Source: Rhea pennata (taxonomy: Eukaryota; Chordata; Aves; Rheiformes; Rheidae). Taken from it: a stretch of 64,000 bases of DNA. The translations under genes and the position numbers were made by a program. The stretch spans positions 1,550,001-1,614,000 of the forward strand of contig NW_026907681.1 of NCBI RefSeq assembly GCF_028389875.1, given 5' to 3'. Shown one piece after another: positions 30,980 to 40,104 of this stretch (position 1 is the stretch's first letter; every line of letters begins with the position of its first letter). Under the pieces are notes generated by a model that was not told where the DNA came from, searched no databases, and saw only the letters and a list, made by a program, of their open reading frames with translations.

Positions 30980-31683
30980 CTTGACAGCATAGACGTATAG
31001 ACATCGCTCGCCTGGTCTCGCTCACTGTTTTTCCTCACAGCAGGAGAGATCTCCTTCCGCATCTTCACCAAGTCCTCCACCACGTGGAAGGATAACTTAA
31101 TGTAGTTCTGCTTAAGATCCACCAAGTGATTTGGCTACAAAGCAACAAGACAGTGCCAGCTAAGGGTGGAAAAGAGTAATGAGGGAAAGGGGAAGACTGC
31201 TAACAGTAAGAAAGCGTTGGGAAGGCAAATTATACTGGCACACGTGGAAGAACTGGCCAAAGAAGAGGTAGTAATTGGATGGAAAGACTCGGAGTGAGAA
31301 GAGATGCTAGCAAGCACGTAAGACAGCGAAGAACATATGAGCTATGCCAGTTCACACCAAGGGCCATCCTGTCTTGTTGTCTGTTTCCAAGCGCAATCAC
31401 CAGTATACACCCAAGAAAGAGTAAATGTATAGTATCCCCCTCTGCCACAACACTCTTAATCTCCAACCATTTCTAGCTCAGGAAATTTCTTGAGCATCCT
31501 GTGAAAAAGACTATGTGCTGGAGCAGAACATATATTTTATTTACTATTACTATAATAAGCAATTACTATCAATAAGCAATAATTAGCCTATTCATGATAT
31601 GCAATGCAAACAGTGCTTGAAGATTAAAGGTAAGCATACTGCTTCCCTTTACTGCTTAGCCCCTTTCTACTCCACTTGAGCTC

Positions 31684-31714
<31 letters not shown>

Positions 31715-31845
31715 TAGTTATTCAATAGTACAGCAGGCAGAGGAATACTGACCAGATCCAAATCTTCTTTGGGGACAGTTTCCAGCTTTGAAATGTTCCC
31801 TTGAAACTTCTTGGAGAGGAATGATGACACTTCTCGTTCACAGCC
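30980..31845 (-). pseudogene. POLE: POLE-like copy A: exons 5-6 of the N-terminal domain
   Basis: 31753-31845 encodes a 31-residue exon ([16 protein letters not shown], then [15 protein letters not shown]). 30980-31134 encodes [16 protein letters not shown] through YTSMLS. Both are close to human POLE and open. At the expected end of the second exon the donor dinucleotide reads GA, though another GT lies seven bases on. The next two human exons (residues from VLQRGG to LVERP) are not found before 30379. Confidence 0.9.
31684..31712. repeat. (GAAA)n microsatellite
   Basis: About seven GAAA units in a POLE-like intron, close to the donor side of the exon at 31753-31845. Confidence 0.95.
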
Positions 31846-32478
31846 CTGCAAAGAAACTGGAGAATGAGCAACAAAGCCAGACACTTCTCCAGAGGAGAAG
31901 ACAAGCTCACAAGAGGTTCTGGTACTAGTGTCCTCAATTGTGAGGGGAGGACACGAGGCTGTCCTGAAATCCTGGCCGTCTGGAAATCTGTTCCTTCACA
32001 CTGGGGCTCTCTTTGATCGTCAATTCACAGCACCGTCAGAACAAACCCAGTTTTGCAGCACGAGCAGGATCAAGATGAGATGAGAGGGGAAATTTACCCC
32101 TGTTTGGGCTTAGAAGAAGTGAAATAGGCTCCAGAGATCAATTTTAGGACAAAAAAAGAACAGGAAAAATATGACAGCTCCTTGAAGGGATAATTCATCA
32201 CATAACAAACCAACCTCCCTCTAAGAAACCTTAGTGCAGCCACCATACTGATACAGCTGCTTCCCATCTCAAGTCTTCTCTAACAGCTCTGACAAAACCA
32301 CCAACAGAAGCACTGGAGCTGTATTTTTCTCCTACCAACCCAAGAAGATGGTCGGTTACAAGGCCTCTCAGCTGACTGGGGGACCCTTCAATCAAACCTG
32401 CCCTTGTCTCTGGGACCTCGGCCACTAGTTTACTCAAGACCCCACTTGCCAGTGCGCAGCTTCCAAGTCCATACTCGC

Positions 32479-33571
32479 CTTCTGGGTAGCCATGTAGAAA
32501 TACGGCTTATAGGGCAGGGCCACCCAGGAGAAATCAAAACCGGTGAACATTGCACGACCCCGCAGCCAAGGTGAGAAACCAACCCAACGGTTCCCAACGG
32601 AAGCAACGGGCACCGCGCTGCCCTTGCTGCGCGTTGCTGGCATTTGTGCGCCACATACATCCCTGCATCTCTGCAGCACCCACATTGGCCCCCAAGGGTC
32701 CCAGGTGGACCCAGAGTAGGGCAGACAGCGCTGCTGCCTTGTGGGTGATGCCTGGGGCCCAGAACAGCCAAACCGGTGGGGGCAGGCAGGACGCCCAGCC
32801 CGGGCACCAGCGCTGCGCTGGAGGAACGGGATGCACCTCGAAGCGGCTCCCATCCTCCGGGATGAAGTAGTCCACAGCGCTCACCAGCCGCCGGTCCTCA
32901 CCCAGCACCTCCGTCTGCACATGCACATGGCCTGTTACGACACACGACCCCCCCTGCCCCCTCCCACCCCAGTCCTACTGGGTGCCTGTCAGTGACACCT
33001 CCCCTGCCCCAGTCCTACTGGGTGTCTATTGGTGACACCTCCCCTCACACCCAGGTCCTACCGGGTGCCTGTCGGTGACATCTCCCCCCCCTCCCGCCCA
33101 GGTCCTACCAGGTGCCTGTCGGTGACATCTCCCCCTCTCGTCGGTGACATTCGCCCCCCGTCCTACAAGGTGCATGTCGGTGACCCCCCCCATCGTTGTC
33201 CCCCCTAGTCCTACCAGGTGCCTGTGGGTGACACCCCCCACCGGTGACATCCCCCCCCCTGGCCCAGTCCTACCGGGTGCATGTTGATGAGCCAGCCCGT
33301 GCGCTCGCCAGGCTCCGTGGGCCGCTCGAAGCCAAACAGTGTGTCCAGCCGCTCCGTGCGCTGCGAGCGCTCCAGGCGCTTGAGGGAGGACAGCGAGGAG
33401 CCATCCTCCCTGCAGGACACCGCGCCGCCAGCCACCGCCCAGTCCCCCACGCGACCCACCCCCCCCCCCCCCACCTCCCGCTGCCGCCTGGCCCCAGTGC
33501 TCACTGCCCCCCCCAGCCGCCGCCGCCGCCGCCGCCGCCACCCGGCTCCGCGCGCCGCCCCGCAGCACCAT
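32479..33571 (-). pseudogene. POLE: POLE-like copy A: N-terminal exons 1-4
   Basis: Exon 1 is 33505-33571 ([10 protein letters not shown], then Val, eight Ala, Gly), exon 2 is 33274-33409 ([10 protein letters not shown] to TGWLINMHP), exon 3 is 32837-32914 (one residue shorter than human) and exon 4 is 32479-32523 (VALPYKPYFYMATQK). The start matches human MSLRSGGRRR in position and style. Exon 1 ends in phase 1 at its only good donor, while exon 2 needs phase 2. One base short in the G8 run would explain this, so it may be a sequencing error. Exon 4 has GG where the acceptor AG should be (32524-32525), and its donor is the minor GC type (AAG then GCGAGT). Confidence 0.88.
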
Positions 33572-33899
33572 CCCGCCGCGGCCGGAGCAGCCCCGCGCGC
33601 TGCCCCCACCTCCCGCGAGCGGGAAGCCTGCCAGCCCCGCCTCCCCAGGGAGAGCACCAATCAGAGAGCGGCACCGCAGCCAATGGTCGCTCTCTTCCTC
33701 GACCTCTGCCCCGCAGCAGGGCGGCTGCGCTGGCCACGCCCCTCGCGGCACCTTCCCGGGCAGGCCCCGCCCCCGCCCCGGCTGCCGCTGCCGCGCACGC
33801 GCCTGCGCGGCGGCGCCCGGCGCGGCCCGACCCGGCCCGGCCTGTCGTGGGGCGGCGGCGCTGCGCGGGAAGCGGCTGCTGCTCCCGAAGCGGCGCCGT

Positions 33900-33947
33900 C
33901 ACGGGGGCAGTTGCGGACCGGCGCCGCCATCTTGGCCGCCTCTCCAG
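33900..33947 (+). other. Possible first non-coding exon of a divergent transcript
   Basis: The YY1-type element and the sequence CTCTCCAG followed by GTAGCC at 33948 look like a short 5' exon with a splice donor, on the strand opposite POLE. The start of the exon is not defined. No PXMP2 coding sequence (the human divergent partner) was found in the next 2 kb, so the downstream gene may be lost or replaced. Confidence 0.35.
33923..33935 (+). promoter_or_regulatory. YY1-type element GCCGCCATCTTGG
   Basis: An exact match to the extended YY1 site often found just downstream of TATA-less start sites. It lies 12 bases before a consensus donor. Confidence 0.6.
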
Positions 33948-34300
33948 GTAGCCCTCCGGCTGCGAGGGAGCTGGGAGCCGGCTGCGCCCCCGAGGAGCCC
34001 TGGCCGGCCTTGAGGCGCGTGCCGGGCTCCTTGGGCCGTGCGAGTCTTCCTGCCTGGAGGCCGGACGGGCTGCGGGGAGCCGTCGGGGGCCGAGGCGCAG
34101 CGTGCGAGCTCCGTCCTTGCTGCGCTTTGGCGGGGCGGGCTGAAGCCCTGGCGGGCTGCGCGGAGCAGGCCTGGCATGGGCTCGGCGAGCCTGGCCCGCC
34201 CCGTCTCGCTGAGGTGCCGCCCGGCCGTTCAGGGCGCGGGAGGGAGCTGGCCGCTGAAGCTGGCTGGCTTGCAGTGAAACAACAAGCAGCACTGCGGTCA

Positions 34301-36127
34301 GTCTGTGGAGTCACTGCCTGAGAGAAGAAAAGAGGGGCAGGTGCTCTGCAGGGACCCTAAAAAAAATCTCTCAGACGTCGGAAAACTGCACTGTGGAGGT
34401 AGTGCACAGGAAGCGCTTTCTGCACGGCTGTACGAACCGTGTGTTTGGGGTTTTAAGCATATGCAGTGTGGAAATCGGGAGGCTCCTGGGAAGTTTCTTT
34501 CTGGGCCCCAGCCAGCTGCGAGCCGGCACTGCCAGCTTGAGCAGCCCGGATTGCGTTGTCCTTCCGTGGTGCTCGGGCGGTGTTGGGAGCACGTAGGAAG
34601 CACCGCTGCCTTTTGCCCAGGCTGTGCTCTGTCAGCGGCCCCTTGGGCACAGCCCCCGCTACTAAAGCAAGCCTCTTCTGTGTTGGCCGCTGCTAAGGCT
34701 CTTGTAAATAAACTAGGGGGAGCACACTGTTTTTTTGAATTTCCTTGTTTGTATTCAGTTGAACTTCTTGAACTGGATCCTTTCTAATGACCCAATACTA
34801 GTATTATTTTAATAAGAGTGTAAATTACCAAAGTTGTTGTTTTTTTCCAGATATGAATGTCATCATTATAAGATAGATGGGATGTACAGGGTTTGTGCTT
34901 CCTCATCATAATTAAATAAGCAAATATTAAAGAAAAATGTGGGGAGAAAACAGGTGGTTAACATAAATCTGATTTTAACCAAAACTATGACCATTGAGTT
35001 GCTGAGCACTTCTCAGTGGGGGATGTTTTGGAAGGAAGGGCACTTTCTTTCTCTCTCCCCAAACTGTACTGCCAGCCATCTGTTGATAATTATTGTCCAG
35101 TCTCTGCTGAGAACTTGTGATAGTTAATATTTCCTCACCGCTTGAACAAATAAGCGATAATCACTGCAAGGTACTTGACCACAGGAGTAGAAAGATGAAT
35201 AGCGTGGAAGAGTCAGTGTATACCTTGGTTTGTGAAAACAGCTCAGTTTTCTATAAGTGATTATGACAAATTCAAATTCTTGAGGACTTGGAGAATGAGT
35301 ACATTGAGTTACATAGTATCTCTGGAAAAAGTAAGTTAAAAGATCAAAATTATCAAAAATCTTAAAAATTCTCCATTCCTGTTTGTTTCGTATTATTTTT
35401 AATTTACATTATCCTTTCTCAGAGGAAATATTGAATGTTTATAGCTAAGCTGGGGATAGCTCACTTCATGGCAATGTTTATTCTCTTAACCTGTCAAATC
35501 TTTATAGTTTTATTGAGCCCTATGTAACAGGAGAGTAGAAATCATTCACTCTGGTTTAAAAATGGCCTCTGAAACTGTCCAAAATCATTGTTGTGATTTT
35601 GTTTTTCTTTTTTCAGTTATGTTAATAATACATACTAATAGGCTATGCCTTTAGTTCAAAGACTTGTAGGTTTACAAATAACAGCTCTTTCAACTTTGTA
35701 ATACTCTTGATGTGATAGCTTCTAAGTTTGTCTAAGAGTGGTCTGGGAATCTTTTTTTTTTTTTTTTTTTTTTTTTGAGGCTTCACAGTTGGACTTTTTC
35801 TATCTCTACAGTGACAATCTCTGTGTTTTTTCCTAACACGTAAAACTCAAGATTTTAAAAACTTATTTCTGGACCCACAGAAAACTTCAGATCTTAGCTC
35901 TTTGAAAACTCACTCCCTTTCAAAATGCCACAGAGTACGTTTTGCTGATAGCAAGAAAAACGTGTGTTGCTATTGAAATGGCTTTGGGTAATTTGATCAA
36001 AATGTCATCAGGCCTGATCCATTTGAGTGTATACTTTATGCTTATTTTTTGGTTATTAACTTTCCTTTTCTTCATAGGTTTCAGTAGGTACAAGTCCTTG
36101 ACGGCTTGCAGCACCTTTTCCAGAGGA
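34301..36127. other. No gene recognised; GC-rich then AT-rich, intron-like
   Basis: After the CpG island, the sequence turns AT-rich from about 34.7 kb. Open frames are short and match nothing I know. A good polypyrimidine tract and acceptor (CTTTCCTTTTCTTCATAG) end at about 36079, which could start an exon of the divergent transcript. The AT-rich character stops abruptly at about 36.1 kb. Confidence 0.5.
35752..35776. repeat. Poly(T) run of 25 bases
   Basis: A homopolymer in the AT-rich stretch right of the CpG island. No flanking retrocopy is recognised. Confidence 0.9.
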
Positions 36128-36175
36128 AATGAACTGGGCAGCGCTGGTGTGCCCCGGTGGGCATGAGAAGCGTCT
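36128..36175 (+). repeat. Dispersed ~48-base motif, first copy
   Basis: Bases GGGCAGCGCTGGTGTGCCCC and flanks recur at about 39088-39135 with few changes. The motif sits where AT-rich sequence switches to GC-rich P2RX2-associated sequence, so it may mark a rearrangement edge or a member of an unidentified repeat. Confidence 0.7.
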
Positions 36176-36313
36176 CAGGGCTCCTGGGACCTCAGAGGCC
36201 TGCCCTGAGGTGAGGTGGGCCTTGGGAAGAGGAATGGAGAGGATGGCAGGTTACAGAGATGTGTGGAGCTGCCAGCAGAGACCCCAGGACAGACAGTGCG
36301 GAGCTGCACGTGG

Positions 36314-37224
36314 ACGTGATGTTGGTGCCTGTAGCTCTCCTCTGCCGCTACCAGTTTGTGGCAGGGATCCCCCTGCCTGCCTTGGCTTGGGCACTGTTTG
36401 GGGGCTGCTGAGTGAGGGATCACGGGAGGGGAGATGTGTGGAGACTGAGCGGAGCTTGCTGGCGGATGCAGAGATGTGGGGAATCCTAGTGAGCACAGCT
36501 GCCCCTGGCTCAGTTCCCATGCAAGGAAATGGAGAAGAGGGTTGACTGTCTACTCCGGAGGACACACCAAGGAAAGCCATGCTAGAGTAGGGCCACCGCA
36601 GGCACGCTTAACAGCTGCTTACCCCAGGCAGCTTGCAAGGGCTGGCACCCATGCAGAGATGGGGAAGCACATGGGGTGCCCCGTCCCCTCTGCAGCCACA
36701 GCGTAGGACTACCAGGTGCATGTCCTGTTCTCATCATGTCCCCCATGACCCTGCAGGGGCTAACAGTTTGCAGTGCTGTATGCAGCTGCGACCATGACTG
36801 CACCCCTGGCGACATGGACATGTTGGGCCACAGAGAGCTGGGCATGTGCAGGGACAAGTGATCTGTGCAGCACTGCGCACTGGGCAGGATCCCATTTGCC
36901 AGGAAGTTCAGCGTTGTGTGTTTGTCCTCACAGGGCAGAAGACAGGGCGCTGCGTGCCCAGTGCTGGCGGCACCGAGAAGAGCTCTGAAATGCTGGCTTG
37001 GTGTGCAGCAGAGGAAGCGAGTGTCGGGTACGGGGCCCAAAGATGGGTCGTGGCACTGGGGAGGAGAGTCCTCTGCTAGGATGGAACAGGCACCAAAAGG
37101 CTGGCCCATCTTCGAGGTCCCGTTGGACACCAGGGGATGCTCTGGGCGGGACACCTCTGAGGGTGCTCTTGAAGGTTTGGCCCCTTCAGCAACAGGCCAT
37201 GGCCTAGGGAGGGGGTGCCATGGC
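36314..37224 (+). pseudogene. P2RX2: Isolated P2RX2-like fragment (exons 4 and 5 only)
   Basis: These 911 bases match 40740-41650 (and 1-729 of copy A for the part that is in the window) with about eleven single-base differences and no indel, or about 98.8 %. The fragment includes exon 4 (about 36757-36833) and exon 5 (about 36934-37027) with their introns. Homology starts and stops sharply; exons 6-11 do not follow. It is older than the A/B split, since A and B differ by only about 0.1 %. It sits between the POLE-like promoter of unit A and the P2RX2-like gene of unit B. Confidence 0.95.
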
Positions 37225-38944
37225 CCTTGATGCCACTTCCCAATGGCAGCATGGGAGCGGACTCTTGCCCTTTCTGCAGTGACCTGGGACAAGCCTGGGG
37301 CAGCGTGGGGCGCGTTGACACAGAGCAAGGGGCCCGCAGGCATCCTGGGCCATGGCCCGCACACGGCCCCACAGCAGGAAGCGCAGCTGCCCTGGGGTGC
37401 TGGGCACAGGGGCAGCAGCAGGGCTGGCAGCCCCAGGGCCTTGTGCCACGCCGACGCCGGGCCGGCAGACGGCTGGCAGGGAGGCTGCAGCGCGGCCCCA
37501 GGGCCCCCATGTCGCAGCACTGTGACCCGGCAGCGCAGTCACAACGCTCGCGGCACGAGCAGGGCTATAAGGCGCCCGCGCCCCTGCCGCTCTGCCAGGC
37601 TCCGCAGCCGGCTCGCAGCTGGCTGCCGCCCAGGGCCGAGGCTCTCTGCAGGCTGTCCTTGGGCGCAGGCGCACCCACCGCCACGAGGGCAGCAGGGCTC
37701 TCGACAGCCACCCAGCGCGACGTTGTCACAGGACGTGCGGGGGCACGGCTGCCTGCACCTCAGGCCGCCAAACGATGGATGTGCTCAGCAGCTGCACCTC
37801 CCTTTGGTATGGAGACCTCTTTGTGGCCTTCCTCTGACCTTACTGCCAGCTCTTGCTTTGCATCTTCTCTGCCCTGCTTTGGTGCTCAGAGCACTCCCTG
37901 CCGTGGCCGTGCCCCGTGCCTTGCAGGCTTGGAAAGTGCCTATGTCTGCTGCTTCACTCCCTAACACTGCCTAACGCTGCCTCCTGTGCCGGCGGCCTCT
38001 TCCCCAACACAAATAGGCACGACCAACCCCTTCCTCCTGCAGCCCTTGACCCCTTCCAGCACCGGCTCTAAGACTGGCTCTTTGGCTTGCCTCAGCCTCA
38101 GAAAGACTGTGGATCCTCTTCCTCTTCCGCCTGGCACTCCTCCAAAGACGCACAGAGCAATACCAAGTGACAGCAAGGTTTTCACAGTGTTTTCACCCTC
38201 AGGAGAGCAGAGGGAGGTCAGCATCTGCCAGCTCCAGGTCTCCTCTAAGCTGCCTCAGCTGAGCTGACGCAAAGGGGCCAAGGCAAGCAGGCTTTCTGCT
38301 TTTATTGCTGTACTCGTGTGGCGCTGCTGGGCACAGCTGGCCTGTGCATGCCTCCTGTGGGAAATGGAAGTGACCCCTGCCACCACTGTCAGCAGCCATT
38401 CTTGTGCGAGCGCACACTGTGCCCAGGCATTTGCTCACGGGCAGGCAGCGCGCTGAAGCTCACAGCTGATTCAGCCCTTGTGCACCATCCGATCGTGGAA
38501 GGTTTTCTGTTGGAAGAGCTCGCTGGAGGCCCTGCGATCCAATCTGTGCTCCGAGCAGGCTCGGCTTCAAAGCCGGATGTAACTTTGGTCTTTCAGAGAC
38601 CGGAGCAAGCCCTTGGGAGCGGGAGAAGACCCCTCACACGCCCCTCAAGCTCCGCAAGGGCTCCAGGCCTTTTCAGCTGGAGATCAGTGGAGAAAGTTAA
38701 CTCGATGGCCCGCAAAGAGCAAGGGCATCCATTCTCGGAGCCAGAGACCCTTCCAAAGATCCCCATGCCTATCTGCTTTGGCGCCACATGCAGCACCCAG
38801 GAAATGCAGGCCATGCGATGCGAAGATGCTCCAAGTGCTCATCATCAGTGTCATAGGTCTCGGGCAACACTCTGGAGCACCCAGCCAGCTGGTCTCCTGC
38901 AGGGCCCAGGAAAGAGTTTTTTCCCCCAGGCTCTATCAGGTCTG
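37225..38944. other. No gene recognised; GC-rich spacer
   Basis: Several open frames of about 240 codons (for example 37215-37964 and 37243-37974) are explained by GC-rich composition and match nothing I know. A TATA-like CTATAAGG lies at about 37564-37571 in a CpG-rich setting and could be a promoter, with low confidence. P2RX2 exon 1, with its intracellular Tyr-Glu-Thr-Pro-Lys motif, was looked for and not found. Confidence 0.5.
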
Positions 38945-38948
38945 GCTT

Positions 38949-39022
38949 TTGCTTTTTTTTCTTCCTTTCTTTTTTTCTTCCTTTCTTTTTTTTTTTTTTT
39001 TTTCTTTTCTTTTTTTTTTTTC
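38949..39022. repeat. Polypyrimidine (T-rich, CTTT-type) tract
   Basis: About 75 bases of T with scattered C, in CTTCCTTTC-type units and long T runs. It lies in the spacer before copy B. Confidence 0.95.
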
Positions 39023-39087
39023 CCTTAAATTTTGCCATGCTCTGGAGCCCCTAAAGTGGCTTCAGTTTGAGAGAGAGAGGAAAGGAG

Positions 39088-39135
39088 CTGGGCAGCGCTG
39101 GTGTGCCCCGGTGGGCGTGAGAAGCGTCCCAGGAC
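39088..39135 (+). repeat. Dispersed ~48-base motif, second copy
   Basis: Near-copy of 36128-36175 (differences at a few positions), about 2.96 kb away in the same orientation. Flanks differ. Confidence 0.7.
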
Positions 39136-39159
39136 TGGCCGGGAGGCAGGCCTTGCTCA

Positions 39160-39545
39160 CATGCGCAGGGAACAGCCGATCGCCAGCATTGGGGTCAGGA
39201 AGGAATTTTCCCCCGGCACAGATTGGCAGCAGTGCCTGGGGGTTTTTCGCCTTCCTCTGCAGCACTGAGCACGGCCCACTCCCAGGGCTCCTCGGAGCCC
39301 TTTCAGGCCACTGATTGCCTGCTCTTGCAGCACCAAGACACCAGCTGTGCCCTGCAGCTCTCTCGCTCTCTGCCCTGGGGCAAGCTCAGGCACTTCCATG
39401 CATTCCATATGCTTGGGCTGTTCTGCCTTGTGCAAAACAATGTGCGTTTGCAAAGGCTCCGGGCTTGATGCTGCATCAGGAAGCAGCTGCCGCTTGTCAG
39501 CTCTCTCTGCATGTAATAAAAGTGCAATGCTTGTAACCTCTGCTG
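39160..39545 (+). repeat. Possible old dispersed repeat, perhaps a solo LTR-like fossil
   Basis: The stretch GGAATTTTCCCCC, then a run ending in TTTTTCGCCTTCCTCTGCAG, resembles wording I associate with dispersed sauropsid repeats. It is followed by AATAAA at 39515-39520 and a GT-rich region, an arrangement seen in LTRs and in ordinary 3' ends. No internal viral region is present and the ends are not defined. The family is not assigned and the call is tentative. Confidence 0.25.
39515..39520 (+). other. Candidate polyadenylation signal AATAAA
   Basis: Canonical hexamer with a T/GT-rich downstream element about 30-50 bases on. The transcript it would serve is not identified. Confidence 0.4.
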
Positions 39546-39943
39546 GCTCTGCTGTGTGTGTCGTGTGAGTCGTGGCTGTGGCCTGAGAGCTTTGTCGTGC
39601 AGCTGTGCTGTCAGGAAGCGCAGGTACCCTGCTGCCTGCAGGGTCTGTTGTGGGGCTTGCAGGGTTGCTCTGCACCGCAGGGAGTTTAGCCCAACTCCGC
39701 CCCGGTTGCATAACGGGCTATGACACTGCGCGCGTGTGCAGATTTATTTTGGGGGCCACATTGACTTTGGGGTTCGCTATTTCATTACTCTTCAACTTCA
39801 GACCTTCTGGTTGACTGTTTCTCACAGTTATTCTGTGGCTGGAAGCCACCAAATCTCTATGTAACCAGCAGCTGCTCTTTCTCACAGATTTCCAGTTACT
39901 TATTCGTATTCTGCTTAACACAGCGGTAGTGTTCTAGACACCC

Positions 39944-40043
39944 AAAAGTTACAGCAGGGACCGTTCCCACCAAGTATCATGTAGTATGGATACAAAAGTT
40001 GCAACACAGACCGTTCCCACCAAGTATCCCGTAGTACAGATGC
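39944..40043 (+). repeat. Two-unit tandem repeat, period 50
   Basis: Units 39944-39993 and 39994-40043 share GACCGTTCCCACCAAGTATC and flanks, with several differences between them. It lies about 60 bases upstream of P2RX2-like exon 2. Confidence 0.9.
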
Positions 40044-40104
40044 AGCACTCTGGGTCCCAGAGGCGAGGAGATCACTGATAGTGCCTTTTCCTGTCGTCCT
40101 TCAG

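Larger units (their letters stand above)
33250..34300. promoter_or_regulatory. CpG-island promoter region of the POLE-like pseudogene, probably bidirectional
   Basis: This stretch is very rich in G+C and CpG. On the POLE side, upstream of the ATG at 33571, are E2F-like GCGGGAAG (33619-33626), two CCAAT boxes 23 bases apart (33657 and 33680), GC boxes (33764-33780) and a second E2F-like GCGCGGGAA (33863-33871). On the other side is a YY1-type element and a splice donor pointing right. Human POLE shares such a promoter with PXMP2. CCAAT, GC-box and E2F sites without TATA fit an S-phase replication gene. Whether it is still active cannot be told from sequence; the CpG density suggests it has not been methylated for long. 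Confidence 0.75.

Noticed and set aside
27964-31712. CRISPR-like or other spaced repeat array
   Set aside because: Only ordinary microsatellites and homopolymers are present.
33281-34321. Open frames of 235-346 codons in both strands of the CpG island
   Set aside because: They are Arg-, Pro-, Ala- and Gly-rich shadows of extreme GC content overlapping POLE exons 1-2 and the promoter.
34305-34787. First coding exon of PXMP2 or another divergent gene
   Set aside because: The 160-codon frame has none of the conserved PXMP2 N-terminal sequence and no family I recognise.
37215-37974. Frames of about 245 codons just after the P2RX2 fragment
   Set aside because: They overlap each other in different frames and reflect GC-rich composition; no homology recognised.
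38949-39022. Poly(A) tail of a minus-strand retrocopy
   Set aside because: The tract has too many scattered C residues, and no coding remnant or target-site duplication lies beside it.
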